A stretch of 64,000 bases of DNA. It comes from Blastocladiella emersonii ATCC 22665 (Eukaryota; Blastocladiomycota; Blastocladiomycetes; Blastocladiales; Blastocladiaceae). Location: contig JANHCV010000002.1 of NCBI GenBank assembly GCA_025594325.1, positions 1,550,001-1,614,000 of the forward strand. The letters are read 5' to 3'. The notes beneath the pieces were generated by a model. It did not search any database and had not been told where the DNA came from. It saw only the letters and a list, made by a program, of their open reading frames with translations. Positions 21,076 through 32,323 of the stretch are shown here, in pieces. The position numbers were made by a program, and so were the translations under genes. The first letter of the stretch is position 1, and the number at the start of each line of letters is the position of its first letter.

Positions 21076-22535
21076 GCCGGCCGCGGTGAGCAGGCGGCCC
21101 CACCATCCCAACGAGCGAGGAGACGACGGCAAACCCGTCGGCCCACTCGACACGTTTTCGTGCTGGAGCGATAAATATAAGCGCGTTGCGACAAGTTACA
21201 TGGATTAGCGGGAGCGGTGGATGACTCTGTGACCCGGGCAGGGGCGGGCGCATGACGGATCGCGCGACGCGTCTCGCAGCGGGCACGTGGGTGCTGCGGT
21301 TCCGCGTGGCTTGCCCGTCAAGCCCCTCGCGCGCGCGGGCCGCGTGTTCCGGGTGCTCGGGTCAAACGGGACGCGTGCGGCCATGAGACGCGGCCAACAG
21401 ACCGAATTATATTATCGGCGCGTCATTTCGCGCACATTACAGGGTTTGATTGTCCCCCACCTGACTCGATGATGGGCCCGTCTCGCTCAGCAGCACCGCC
21501 GGCCGCGGTGGGGTGCATTCGCGGCCACCGGCCACGGTCAAGGCCGGCCATGGCCGCCTGCCCCACCTCCGCTGCCGTCGAAGATCACTCCCTTCTATTC
21601 TCAGTTCCTGAGACTCGCATCCAGCGCTCGCTCGGCCCGCCCGCCTGACCGACCTCGAGCACGTATCCAATCCGGCCCCGGTGCTCCCGATCCGAGTGTG
21701 CAGCGTGGGTCGCCCGTCTGCCTTGCTCGGAGGATTTCTGCCTGCCCGCCGGCCGACCGACCGACTGCCGACCGTCCCGGCCCATCCGACACGCACATCA
21801 CCGCCGGCCGCCCGCTGCCCGCTGCTCTCTCTCCCCGCACTCGACCTGCACCTGCCCGCCCTCCGTCGCGACGCTCATCTGCACGCACCGGCCGTGATTT
21901 CATTTCCCGGCAAGCCATCCACCTGCAGGGACCGACGGCGCAAGCCTCGCCGACTTCATCTCCTGCCCCCCGCTGCTCGACTGCCGCTGCGCCCCTGCTG
22001 TCCGCGGCCACGGCCCAGAGTCCTCGGTACGCTTCGCTGCCCGCTGCATGCACCGCCGTCGCCGGCCCGTCGGCGCCTCGCCTCGTCTCGCCTGCCCGCC
22101 CCGCTGCAAGCCCTCTCTCCCTCCCATCCACCCGCCGCCGCCGCCCGCCTCGTACGACCTTCTCGACTCGCTCGCCCACGCAGGTGTGGCTCGATAAACC
22201 CGCCCTCGCCTCGCCACCAGCCTGCTCCGCTGCATCTCTCGCGTCGAGCACTCGCCCTCAGCCGCTACGCTCTCTCCTCCCTTCCATACCTTGTACAGCC
22301 TGTACAGTCCCCGACATCGATACCGAACAAGCGAGCGAGCGAGCGCGCGTGCAAGTGCTGGCCACCTGCCCCGTCCGCTCCGCCCCTCCCGACCAACCCG
22401 ACCCCCATCATCATCATCACCCGCTTCGCTTGCCCCAGCTTGCTGACTGACGTGCTGCTGCGTGGACCTGCAGCTCTCTCCCCCACCCACCAACGCACCG
22501 ACCTCGCACCAACCAACCCCCTGCAACCGCACGCC
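21076..22535. other. Long intergenic region and leader of the C2H2 gene
   Basis: About 1.46 kb. It has a TATA-like ATAAATA at 21171-21177 and GCGACGCGTCTCGCAG near 21266. From about 21600 it is strongly C/T-rich. The frame of the downstream gene stays open back to about 21681 but contains no ATG, so I read it as untranslated leader. Confidence 0.45.
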
Positions 22536-25121
22536 ATGGACGAGCTCGGCCTCATCTCGTCGCAGATTCCGCTGCGGCGACCGTCCGTCATCTCGCTCGT
22601 GTCGGACCCGCCCACGCCCAACATGTCGTCCGTGACCCCCAAGCCCGGCTCGGCCGGCTCCAACGCGACGGCGGCCAACCCGGCCGACCTCGCCGCGCCT
22701 GTGCACGCGGCGGCCTCGTCGCCGCTCCCGCCGCCGCCGCAGCTGCCGCTCGACGCGCCCACCGTCGCCAGCACCTTCACCTTCCCGCCGCCGCCCGCCA
22801 ACAACACGCTGTCGCTCCTCGACGGGGACAGCGGCAGCGACCCGCTCAACATGGCCGGTAACGGGAACAACGGCAGCGGGTCCAACGACGCCCTCGGTCT
22901 CGCTGGCGAGACCCTCTCGGGCGCCTCGTCGGCGTCCAACTCGGACGCAGCCTCGCAGCAGCAGCAGTACCAGCAGCAGCGCGCCCAGCTCCCGCTCGCG
23001 CAGCCGTACTCGGCGCACTACGCGTCGCCGTCGCCCGCCATGGCCACCGTGTCGCCGTACCGCCGCTCCTCGCTCGCCACCCTCCTCCCGCAGCACTCGC
23101 AGTCGCAGCTCGGCGGCATGCCCACCTCGGGGCTCGCCGGCCAGCCGCTCACGGCCATCCACGACGAGCACGCTCCCACTACGTCGGCGCTCGGGTTCGT
23201 GACCACCGACGGCACGGGCGGCAGCAACTCGGGTGATGCGACGGGCCACCTCAACACGCCCGCGGCGTCGCCCGCGATGCTCGTCGGCAGCGCGGCCGTG
23301 AACGGCACCTACGGCGGCGCGCAGGGCCAGAACGGGCAGTACTTTGGCACGTCCGTCCCCTCGAACGCGAGCCCGCTCGCCGTGGCCGCGAGCCGGCGCC
23401 GCGCGTCGCTCCCCGCGACCATGTTCTCGCACTCGGCGACGGGCGGGCACCCGCCACCACTCCCCGCGCACGCGCAGCAGCCCGGGTTCCACCCGCTGCA
23501 CCCGCAGTTTGCCGCCTTCCGCAGCCACCCGGCCGGCACCTCGCACCACGGCGCCCACCGCCACCACCCGTACGCGCCCTCGGTCACCACCGACGGCGGC
23601 ATGTCCGACTCGTCGTCCGTGTTCTCGGTCAGCCTCTACGACCAGAACGGCCGCCAGCAGCAGCAACAGGTGATGCAGCAGCAGCAGCAGCAGTCGCCGC
23701 AGGTTCGCCAAGATGCGAATGCGGTCCCGACGCTCAACGCCGCCGAGCCGTACCACCAGCACGGTATCCCGCCCGCGCCCATGTCCAACCGGTCCCAGGG
23801 CAGCGACGACGGCATGTCGCACCTCTTTGGCCAGGCGTCGCTCGGCGAGCTCGGTCCGTTCGGCACGAGCCAGCCCAGTACGTTTTCTCCTCATGGTGCC
23901 CCGGTCGCCGTGAACAGGCTCTAACACCCGCACCCGTTAGACGAAATGTACCCCTCCCCCGCCGTGTCGTACACGCCGCGCCTGCCCTTCGAGTCGATGC
24001 TCGCGCCCGGCAGCTCGCCCGCCGCCACCGCGAACGGCGGCGGCGCCCAGACCACCACGGGCGTCATGCCCAACGGCGACACGGTCGACTTTGTCACCAT
24101 GGGCCTCATGCCGCAGCTCCAGCAGCCGCACCAGCTCCAGCACCCGATGCAGCAGCAGCAGCAGCAGATGTACCAGCTGCCGCACCCGCACCAGCAGCAG
24201 CAGCAGATGGGCCTCCAGCACCCGAACGCGCACTACCACCACCACCAGCACCACCAGGCGGCGCCCGGGTCCTCGTCGTCGTCCGACGAGGCGGGCGCGG
24301 GCGACTCGGGCAACGAGGGCGGTCTGGGTGACAGCCCGCAGGCCAAGCGCAAGGAGGGCGGCGGCGTTTCGGGCGCCGGTGGCGCGTCGGGCGACTTCCC
24401 GTGCCCGCACCCCGGGTGCGGTAAGGTGTTCCAGCGCAACCACAACCTCAAGTCGCACATGCTGACGCACTCCGAGGACAAGCCGTACCTGTGCACCAAG
24501 TGCGACATGGCGTTCCGCCGCAACCACGACCTGCGCCGCCACTACCGGCTGCACTCGGGCGTCAAGCCGTACGTGTGCCCGCGCTGCGACAAGAGATTCT
24601 CGCGGTCCGACGCGCTCCGCCGCCACGTCAAGGTCGAGGCGTGCGTCAGCGGCGTCGTCCTCCCGCTCGCGTCGCCTTCGGCCCAGATGCAGGCCAACAT
24701 GTCGTCGGTCGCTGCCGCTGCTGCGGCTTCGGCTGCCGCCCATATCCAGCAGCAGCAGCAGCAGCAGCAAGGTGCCGCCGCGTCGCCCGCGTACGCGGCG
24801 CTCCAGCACCCCGCCGCCCAGTCCCAGCAGGCGCAGCAGGCGCAGCAGGCGCGCGCCCAGCGCGAGCAGCAGCAGCAGCAGCAGATGTACGCGGCGCAGC
24901 TCGCCCAGCAACAGCAACAGCAGCAGGCGTACAACAACCAGCAGTACGCGCAGCAGCAGCAGCAGTACACGCAGCTCCAGCACCCGGGCGCCCAGCAGCA
25001 GCAGCAGCAGTTCCAGTCGATCCAGCCGCACCCCGACGGCGGCATGCACCAGTTCATGACGACGACCGGGTCGGCGAGTGGTACCCCGTCCATGATCTCG
25101 CTCACGGGCGTGCCCATGTAA
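22536..25121 (+). CDS. C2H2 zinc-finger transcription factor (Crz1/Azf1-like fingers)
   Basis: Exons 22536-23877 and 23941-25121 (63-nt intron, GTACGT...GTTAG) give 840 residues. The first ~590 residues are low-complexity Ser/Pro/Gln/His. Three consecutive C2H2 fingers follow at about residues 605-690: [36 protein letters not shown], and [17 protein letters not shown] ending in VKVEAC. Linkers are TGEKP-like (SEDKPYL, SGVKPYV). The C-terminal ~190 residues are poly-Gln/Ala-rich, as in activation domains. The finger order and the unusual HxxxxC end recall fungal Crz1/Azf1-type regulators, but the match is not specific enough to name the gene. It is presumably nuclear. The start is the first ATG in the frame, in an ACGCCATGG context. 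Confidence 0.8.
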
Positions 25122-28100
25122 GGCGGCGGCGGCCGCCGTTGTCGAGGTTCGAGGAGGGGTACCGCTGCTGGTCCGGCGTGCCCCCCTCTCGAACCGCGCA
25201 GTGCTTGGTGTGTGTGTCCCCGCTGGACCGTTGTAAATAATGCTGTACCTCCCTCCCTCCTCTCATCTGTCTCCCCTCCCTCCCTCTCCCCTACCTTATT
25301 TCGATTGACATGCCAGTCTGGCGTAGCGTATCCTTCCCTGTCGGTTCAGTTCTAATGTATGCTGGTGTGTTCCATCCACGTCGGGCGCGAGCCAAGGAGC
25401 GGGCGAGGCGGAGTGGTCGCTGCTGAGATGGTCGCCGCGACGCGATGCGCCACGCACAACGCCGCCGGGGCCTCGAACCGGCTTCCACGACGGCCGCCGA
25501 GCCCGTCCATGAAGCAACCCGTCGCCATAATGCAACCCACCACATGCAACAACTAGTCTGGCTGGCGTCCGTCACCGTGCCGGTCCCCACTCGCCGTCTC
25601 GCCGCCCGTCCCCGACGCCCACAGCACGGGCCGTCAACAGCACGCAATGACGAGGCGCAGGGGATGCCGCAGTGGGCTGTCCCGCCGCCGCGCTGCTGTC
25701 GATGTGCAGCGAGGACCTGCTGCGCCACCGTCCATGCCGCGGACGTGCAGACCAAGGCACCGCGGCGCCCTCGAGCCCACCGTGTGTGCGCGTACCCTGC
25801 AGCCCACCTGGCGGGCGACGTGGCGGCCGCGGTCGCGATCCTCGACGCGCTGCCCGACGCCAACCGGTGCGTCGCGCGGTACCTGCTCGCCAAGGAGGAC
25901 GCGGACGGGATCGACGGGCGCGAGGTGTCGCGGATCTGAGCGAGATGGATGTGAGAGGGGGCCTTAGTTCAGTGTCGTGATCCAGTAGTAATAGAAGCCT
26001 ATACAGGGGATACAGGGGAAAATCAACGAAGGTCCCTTGGTCGCGGCGTTGAAGCGGAAGCCGGTGAAGTCGGTCGTGGCGACGCGAGCAATGCGTGTGA
26101 CATGGCCGAGGTCACCCAGCGTCGGTTCTCGCTCTCCATCCACACCAACGCAACTCCACCACTCCCATGAATCACACCCGTAGCTTCATGCAATCCACTG
26201 CCCGCGACCCCGCCGAGGCCCTGACGCCCGGGGCACGGTGCGTCGTCGTGCGGCCCGACGTGATCAGTTTCGCGATCACACCTCTTCCCACGCCAGCTGT
26301 ATCGCCGGGACGGTCATGATACTCGCGCGCGGCATTTTCGAGGTGCGACAACGCCCTGCGCAAGCGCGGCCGATGTGTAACTCGGCGCAGGAGGGCGGGC
26401 TCTGCAGCGAGGTCGACGATGGGCGTGAGCCGAGCGACCACGCATCCCGCGCTCGTCCCCGGCCTCACTGCTACCTGCGCTCGTCGCTCTGGCCGTCTTG
26501 ACTGAGCCGCAGAGGAGTCCGACGTGAAGCGCGGCGAAAAAGGGTGGTCTGTGCAGCGAGGTCGGCCACCTCGCGCCCTGGCCACGCAGCCCGCGCGTCA
26601 CTCTGCTCTCACAGGTGCTACCGCTCACCGCGTCGCCCGCCTCGACTGACTTGAGCCCTCGAAACCCGTCACCCTCGAGTGTAGTGCCGGATGCGACAAG
26701 TCGGACAGCGCGCCGGCTCGCGCTCAAGGCCGTGGGGGTGCGTCGCGCGACCCGCCTGCTCCTGCGGGAGACCGCGCTCACTGGTAGTGCTCGGTGTAGC
26801 GTAACTCGTTGCTGGTGGTGGGGGCGGCAGTCAAGAGCGGCTGCGCCACGGGGGCGGTCGGTACTCCTGACGTCGGCTCCCACGCGGCGGCGCGCGCACG
26901 CGTTGCTCGGGCAGCGTGGGGTCGGTGGCGGCGCCACATCACGCGGTATGACCGACGTGCTCTTCCGGTTCCTTCGTCCGTACGAACTGACCCGATCCGC
27001 CCGCTCACATGTATCTTCCTCGTCGAGACTTGCTGAAACTATGCTGGGTCGGCGTTGCTGAGGGCCTCGTCGCGCACTTTCCTCGCATCACCGCCTCATT
27101 CGTAACTCGTGCCGGATTCGTCCCCCTCCCACTTACCTCATACCTCGTACCGCATCGCCACTACCGCTACACACGGCCGCTCCTGATCCTTACTCTTGCC
27201 AAGACTATCCTCTCGATCGCCGCACGGTGGTTCTCGGACCCTCCCCCCCCCCCCCCGCTCGCTCCCCCGCTCATACACTCGCGCTCGTGCACGCTTCCCC
27301 GCCACCAGCCTGCCGCTCGACGAGGAAGCTTTGGAGGCGGTCTCTGACCGGAATCGTTGTGAGAGAGCGACTTGTTCGCCGGACCACGCTTTTGCGCTCA
27401 GCTCGAACGGTGGCCGTGCAATCGACTACTTGCGCGAGCCTGCCGTTCGGGCCTCTTGCTCGCTCGTCGAAGTCGTCGGAACTGCGCATGAAGCGCCTCT
27501 GGGATGAAGATTAACCCGCTGGAGGAAGCTCTATCGTGACGGTGCGCAGGCACCAGCGATCTCAGCTCGCTGATCCCGCGGCGTGGCCGATCACCGCGCT
27601 CCGCTGCAACAGCTACGCGTCGCGTGACGGTGCCAAGGTGCGAGACATCACGCTTTCGGCTCAGCCTCCTGCATCACCCGCTTTCGCTTCGGCCGAGCCG
27701 TGAAAGCGAGGGTCAGTCCAGGTCAGGTGCGCGGCGCTCGACTGACCATCGCGCTCGTTCGCCCGTCAGTCAGTCGTCGTGACCGACCGCGAATCCTCGA
27801 CTTCACCCTCGCTCACTAGCCCCCTACACACTGGCCGCAGTACAAGATGACTGCCCGCAACCCCGCCCACCCCTCTCTCTCCTGCTCCTCATCCGCCAGC
27901 CATTTGCACCCTCGTTAACACGACCCGCATCGACTCGACGGATTTCCAGGCGCAACGCTTCAAGTGTTGTTCCACCCCAACGCGCCTGCACCAAGCGCAC
28001 CCGGCTCTGCCCACCTGCTCCCGTTCAAGCTCGCCTTCGCCGTCGACGAACCACCTCGTCGTCATCGTTTTGACGCTCGTCCACGGCTCGACTTCTACGG

Positions 28101-28208
28101 CCCAGCACCCTCGGCATTGCCTCCTCCGCGCTCCCTGCACGCACACCCGACCGACCGACCAGCCTCGTTCCAGGCCAGTCCGTCGTCCTCGCTCCTGCCT
28201 CCCTCTCG
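25122..28208. other. Gene-poor 3-kb region
   Basis: No convincing gene. 25122-25300 looks like the 3' end of the zinc-finger gene. From 26200 to 27900 only short unrelated frames occur on both strands, with no paired splice sites and no family motif. Two stretches (about 26391-26500 and 26545-26660) share a degenerate CTGCAGCGAGGTCG pattern and could be an old duplication. A run of C is at about 27242-27256. The part from 27900 is pyrimidine-rich leader of the next gene. Confidence 0.5.
25803..25939 (+). other. Possible exon or gene remnant
   Basis: A short frame, preceded by CCTGCAG (a possible acceptor), reads HLAGDVAAAVAILDALPDAN, then RYLLAKEDADGIDGREVSRI and a stop. It is less repetitive than shadow frames and the LPDAN...RYLL spacing vaguely recalls a RhoGAP helix. 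There is no upstream partner exon or start, so it may be chance. Confidence 0.2.
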
Positions 28209-28436
28209 CACGGTTACGGTACGCGCTGCGCGCTCGAATTGGCAACGGGCGGCGACCACTCACAGCGACCGACCCTCGACCTCCCCGTGTAGTCGTCGTT
28301 TCGACCAACCGCGCGTCCTCGTCACGGTTACGGTACGCGTTTTGCGCTTGATTAGTCGAGCGGCAACCACTCATGATGTCCATCTCTCGGCCTCCTTGTG
28401 TAGTCGTCGTTCGACAAACCGCGCAACGTCTTCACC
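28209..28436 (+). repeat. Imperfect 114-base tandem duplication in the leader of the 519-aa gene
   Basis: Two units begin at 28209 and 28323, each with CACGGTTACGGTACGCG and each ending near GTGTAGTCGTCGTTTCGACC-type sequence. Each unit has the shape exon end, GTACGCG donor, CCACTCA stretch, then TGTAG acceptor. The duplication therefore looks like two copies of one leader intron plus its flanking exon. It lies directly before ATG 28437. Confidence 0.6.
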
Positions 28437-30143
28437 ATGGCCGCTCAAGGTCAAGACCCCGTCCCGGCCTGGCTCACCCGCGACGCTCACCTCTTCTCCA
28501 TCGGGCATGTCCTCGAGATGCGCGACTGGTTCGAGATGAACCGCGTCATGGGCATGCCCGGGATCCAGGACGCCCCCGTCAGCCAGCCGGCCACGGGCAT
28601 CATTGCCTTCGAGACGCCCGAGCTGGAGGCCACACCGCTCGTGGCCGCTCCCGAGGCCACGTCGCTCGTGTCGGCAATCGAACCCGCGCCGCTCGTGCCC
28701 GCGCTCGATGCCGCGCCGCTCGTGTCGGCAATCGAGGCCGCGGCGCCCGTTTCGACGCCCGAGACCGCGTCGCTCATTTCGGTGTCCTCGATCGACTCGG
28801 TGTCGGCCCTCGCCGCGATCGAGACCACCCCCACCACCCCCGCCGCCGCCGACCCTGCTCCCGCTGACTCTCACGAGGATGCGGTCGAGCACCCGGCGGC
28901 CGGCCTCGCCGTCGCCGACTCGGGCTCGCAGGAGCACCTCGTGCCCGCGCCCTCGGCGGCCGCCACCTCGACGACCAAGCCGCTGTCGCTCTTCAACAAC
29001 TTTGCCGGCAAGGTCGTCGACGCGCTCGTGGCACCCTTCAAGTGCCTCCGCGCCTCGGCGTCGCAGTTCAGCCTCGCTGGGGTACGGTTTCTAGATTACG
29101 TTACTCGCTCGACCGCCTTGCTCACTCACCATCACGCGCCGCATATCGCCCAGACCCCCGTCGCTCCGCTCACGGTCCCCAAGCAGCAGCTGCACCTCGA
29201 GACCGACTCCGTCGCTGTCAAGGTCTCGACTCCCATCACCTCGCCCTCGGCCGTCAAGGCGACCAAGGCGCTCAAGACGCCCAAGGACTCCAAGCTGCGC
29301 CGCGTCGCACGCTTCGCCTTCAACAAGGTGGCGGGCATCGCCACGCGCGCCGACGGCCTCGACAAGGGCGACGCGTCTACGGGCGCCCAGGCCGCCCGCA
29401 TCGTGCTCGAGGTCCCGTCGCGCGACCTCGCCAAGGCGCTGACAGCGCTCGCCGTGCCCGAGCTCGGCAAAACTGTCGACAACGTCCGCGCGGCCGCTCG
29501 CGGCGTCGGGTCGGCTGACCCCAAGTTGCTCGGGTCCGCGGTGGCCAAGGCGCTTGGGGAAAACAACAAGACGACGGTACACACCGGGGTCTACAACCTG
29601 GTCAAGCTGTCGGTCAAGGGCGCCGCGTCGCTGGACGATGCGGTGGTCCAGAAGTGGATCCGTGTCGCCGAGGTACGTTGCTCTCGCCTCACGTCGCCCG
29701 CATCGAGAGCCCGCCCACTCACACACTCAACACGCGCGCGTCAATAGCACTGCCTCCGCTCCAACTCGGACTTTTCGACGCTCAACGCGACCAGCCTCGC
29801 GCTCGAGTTCATCGACGCCGACAAGGCGTTCACGATGGCGCCGCACGAGCGCCGCGCGCTGAAGCGCATCCTCGCGCTCAACAACGTGTGCGACAAGACC
29901 AAGGGCATCAAGATGCTCATGGAGAACAAGATGGTGGCCGCGGCGTCGGCCCAGTGCACGCCCCGCATGGTGCCACTCGTCGCGCCCGTGCTGGCGACGC
30001 TGTGCACAGCCGAGGTGTCGACCGTCGACGGGTCGTACGCCAAGAGCGTGGCCAAGGCGGTCGAGTTCTTTGGCCGCATCGAGTTGCCTCTGATCGCGCC
30101 CGCCCCCGAAGCCGTGTTCGTGGCCGTGGCGGCGCTGATCTGA
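28437..30143 (+). CDS. Unrecognised 519-aa protein with Ala/Pro-rich repeats
   Basis: Exons 28437-29081, 29154-29672 and 29748-30143. Introns are 72 nt (GTACGG...CCCAG) and 75 nt (GTACGT...ATAG). The first intron is a multiple of three and open, so it could be retained. Residues ~55-125 hold repeated Pro-Leu-Val/Ser-Ala-Ile-Glu modules (ATPLVAAPEATSLVSAIEPA). The C-terminal ~200 residues look helical (KLLGSAVAKALGENNKTTV; MAPHERRALKRILALNNVCD; SVAKAVEFFGRIELPLIAP) and could be a globular domain. No catalytic motif, signal peptide or membrane segment is seen. I do not recognise the family. The coding base composition resembles that of housekeeping neighbours, which supports a real gene. Confidence 0.65.
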
Positions 30144-31081
30144 GGGAGGGAGGGAGGAATGGAGGGAGCGCGTGTACGCGCTCCGAGTCGAGTGGGTGTC
30201 GGTTGTGTAAGTATTTGTATCGTTCGAACCTAGTGTACTTTAAACTTGAATCTCTTGGCCGCTCTCCGCGATTGGGAAGTCGCTCATGTCTCTCGGCTCC
30301 CCCTCGCGCGTGCGAGGACGCGACGCGAAAAGGCGTGACCTCGCTCGCAGCTGAAACGCGAGCCGCGAGACACTTTCCATCCCTCCCGCTTCGCTCACGC
30401 TCCCGCATCCCACGCGTCCCTGCCGACGCGGATGCAAGCAAATGGAAACCAACTGGATGCAATGCGCAGCGCGCCGCAGCGGCCACGCGAAGCTCCGCGA
30501 AAATGGACCCTGCCTTGGCGTCGGCACCCCGATGGCGCGCCGCGAGCGCGACTGGATCTAGCGCAACGGCTCGAGCGGGCCTCGAGATTGCGCCGCGCGT
30601 CCCTGCCGGCTCTTCGGGAAGGTGGCGTCTAGCTTTATGTGCCCGCTGGCGCACGGAGCTAGGCGCCAGCTGGCGAGGGAGCCAAGCTGCGCGCGTGCCC
30701 GCGATCGGGATCGCTCCGCTGCCGCACCGAAACTGGAGCTGCCCGCTAGATCCCTCGGCGGCGCGTCCCTTCCATTGACGTGACGCCGGCGGGATCCACT
30801 CTCGATCAGCAACGGAGCCAGGCTGCGCCCCGCGTCCTTCTCGCCGCCTTCCTCGCTGGATCTCGAGCTGCACGACCACCGCTGCTCGCTGCTCGCCCTC
30901 TCCGCCCTCACCGTCCCCGGCCCGCCCATAAATACCGGCCGCCGCCCCGCATCCCTCCCTCTCGATTCGACAGCGAGCATCTCCCAGTCCGCTCTCCCCT
31001 TGCACCCTTGCACACCTCCGCCTGCGCCCTCGGTCGCACAGCCTCCCCTCCCCTCCTCACCACCCAACCCCCTTCTTCACC
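30144..31081. promoter_or_regulatory. Intergenic region with TATA-type promoter of the Tyr-rich gene
   Basis: 938 bases, no gene supported. A TATA-like ATAAATA lies at 30928-30934, about 150 bases before ATG 31082. It is followed by a C/T-rich leader, the layout expected for a strongly expressed gene. Confidence 0.45.
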
Positions 31082-31387
31082 ATGACCGGCTACGGCTACG
31101 GCGGCGACTCGTTCGGCTCCTACGACTCTGGGTACTACGGTGACGACTCGTACGGCGGCTACGACTCTGGGTACTACGGCGATGACTCGTACGGCGGCGG
31201 CTACGACTCCGGGTACTACGGCGACGATTCGTACGGCTCGTACGACTCCGGGTACTACGGTGACGACTCGTACGGCGGCTACGACTCCGGGTACTACGGC
31301 GACGACTCCAAGGGCTACGACTCCGGGTACTACGGCGACGACTCCAAGGGCTACGACTCGGGCTACTACGGCGACGGCTGCTGCTAA
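31082..31387 (+). CDS. Small Tyr/Gly/Asp/Ser repeat protein ending Cys-Cys
   Basis: Single-exon 101-residue protein made almost wholly of seven YDSGYYGD units separated by DSYGG, DSYGGG, DSYGS or DSKG, after a short MTGYGYGGDSFGS start. It ends GDGCC. The DNA repeat runs from about 31112 to 31380 and differs mainly at third codon positions, which suggests that the protein sequence is kept. Tyr/Gly-rich acidic repeats are prone to phase separation or cross-linking. The final Cys-Cys could take lipid (prenyl or palmitoyl). Both ideas are inference. The TATA box, pyrimidine leader and CACCATGA start support expression. No family is recognised; a wall, spore-coat or membrane-surface role is possible. 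Confidence 0.7.
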   Translation: MTGYGYGGDSFGSYDSGYYGDDSYGGYDSGYYGDDSYGGGYDSGYYGDDSYGSYDSGYYGDDSYGGYDSGYYGDDSKGYDSGYYGDDSKGYDSGYYGDGCC

Positions 31388-32323
31388 GCCGCTCGCGACC
31401 GTCCGGCCGCTCCCTCTGCTCTTCCTCCCGTCGTTCCTTTGTCAATTCTCCCTCCCCTCTCGTTGTTCTCTCGCCCTCTCCTCTCGCCCTCGCTCCTGTC
31501 GCCTATCGCCGCCTGTCGGTAATATAGCTGCGGTTGAGTCTTCTTCATCTCGTTTCTCTCGCGTTTGTGCTAGAGTTAGTTGGTTGATGGGCGTTGTTGA
31601 GTCGCTTGATCTTGTCCAGAATCGCGATTGCAGCCCTTGTCTCGGCCACGGTCATGCTTGTTTCCGACTTTGCGTCCCGGTCGTTTTTTTTTAAAGCGAG
31701 TTTGGTTTGAGAGCCTCGAAGCTCGACGTTCGCGGCCTCATCTCGTTGACGCGAGTCGAGCATCTGCTCTCTCAGCCCGGTCTTGACCATCCTGAGGAGC
31801 CCTAGGCGCTCCATATTTCGATGAACGACCGTTACCACTTTCCGACTGGACGTCGGCGTTGGCCACCGACCTCGTGCCTTAAGGACGCGTTGAACGCGTT
31901 GATCACATCACGTGCGCATGACCCACGCGTGGCTGCCCCGCATCGCTGCACGCAACGCGAGGTGCCTCGAGTGAAGCGGCGCTTTTTGCAAGCAATCCCG
32001 CCTAGATCGAGTGGCGAGAACACCCTGGCCCGCGAACCCGTCCATCTTTCTGTAACTGGGCCAGCCATTCAGCGTGCTCGCTTTGCTTCGGCTTGCTGCA
32101 CTCGAGGTTGAGCACCTGTGACCCGTGAAGGCGGAGTCAGTTGTCGAGACGGTCAGCGTATCATGGCTATGGCGTCGATTGCGAGCGACCGCTGTGTGCG
32201 ACTGGACAAGCATCAATCCGGCGCTCAAGAGCTCATCCCGAGCTAGGTCGACGACAATTTCCTGCTGGCTGTCAGGTCGTCAAGTGCTTGCTCCGAGTGT
32301 GCATTCCATCTATTTCAATTGAT
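31388..32323. other. Intergenic region between convergent genes
   Basis: 936 bases between the 3' ends of the Tyr-rich gene and the kinase gene. It holds T-rich probable 3' untranslated sequence to about 31700. A 97-codon frame on the minus strand (31838-31545) has no ATG context or family signal, and I do not call it. Confidence 0.5.

Noticed and set aside
26172-27061. Several 100-200-codon frames on both strands
   Set aside because: Overlapping in all frames, Arg/Ser/Ala-rich, no ATG context or family motif; typical of noncoding GC-rich DNA.
31545-31838. 97-codon minus-strand frame
   Set aside because: No homology, no supporting promoter or splice signal, and it lies in likely 3' untranslated sequence.
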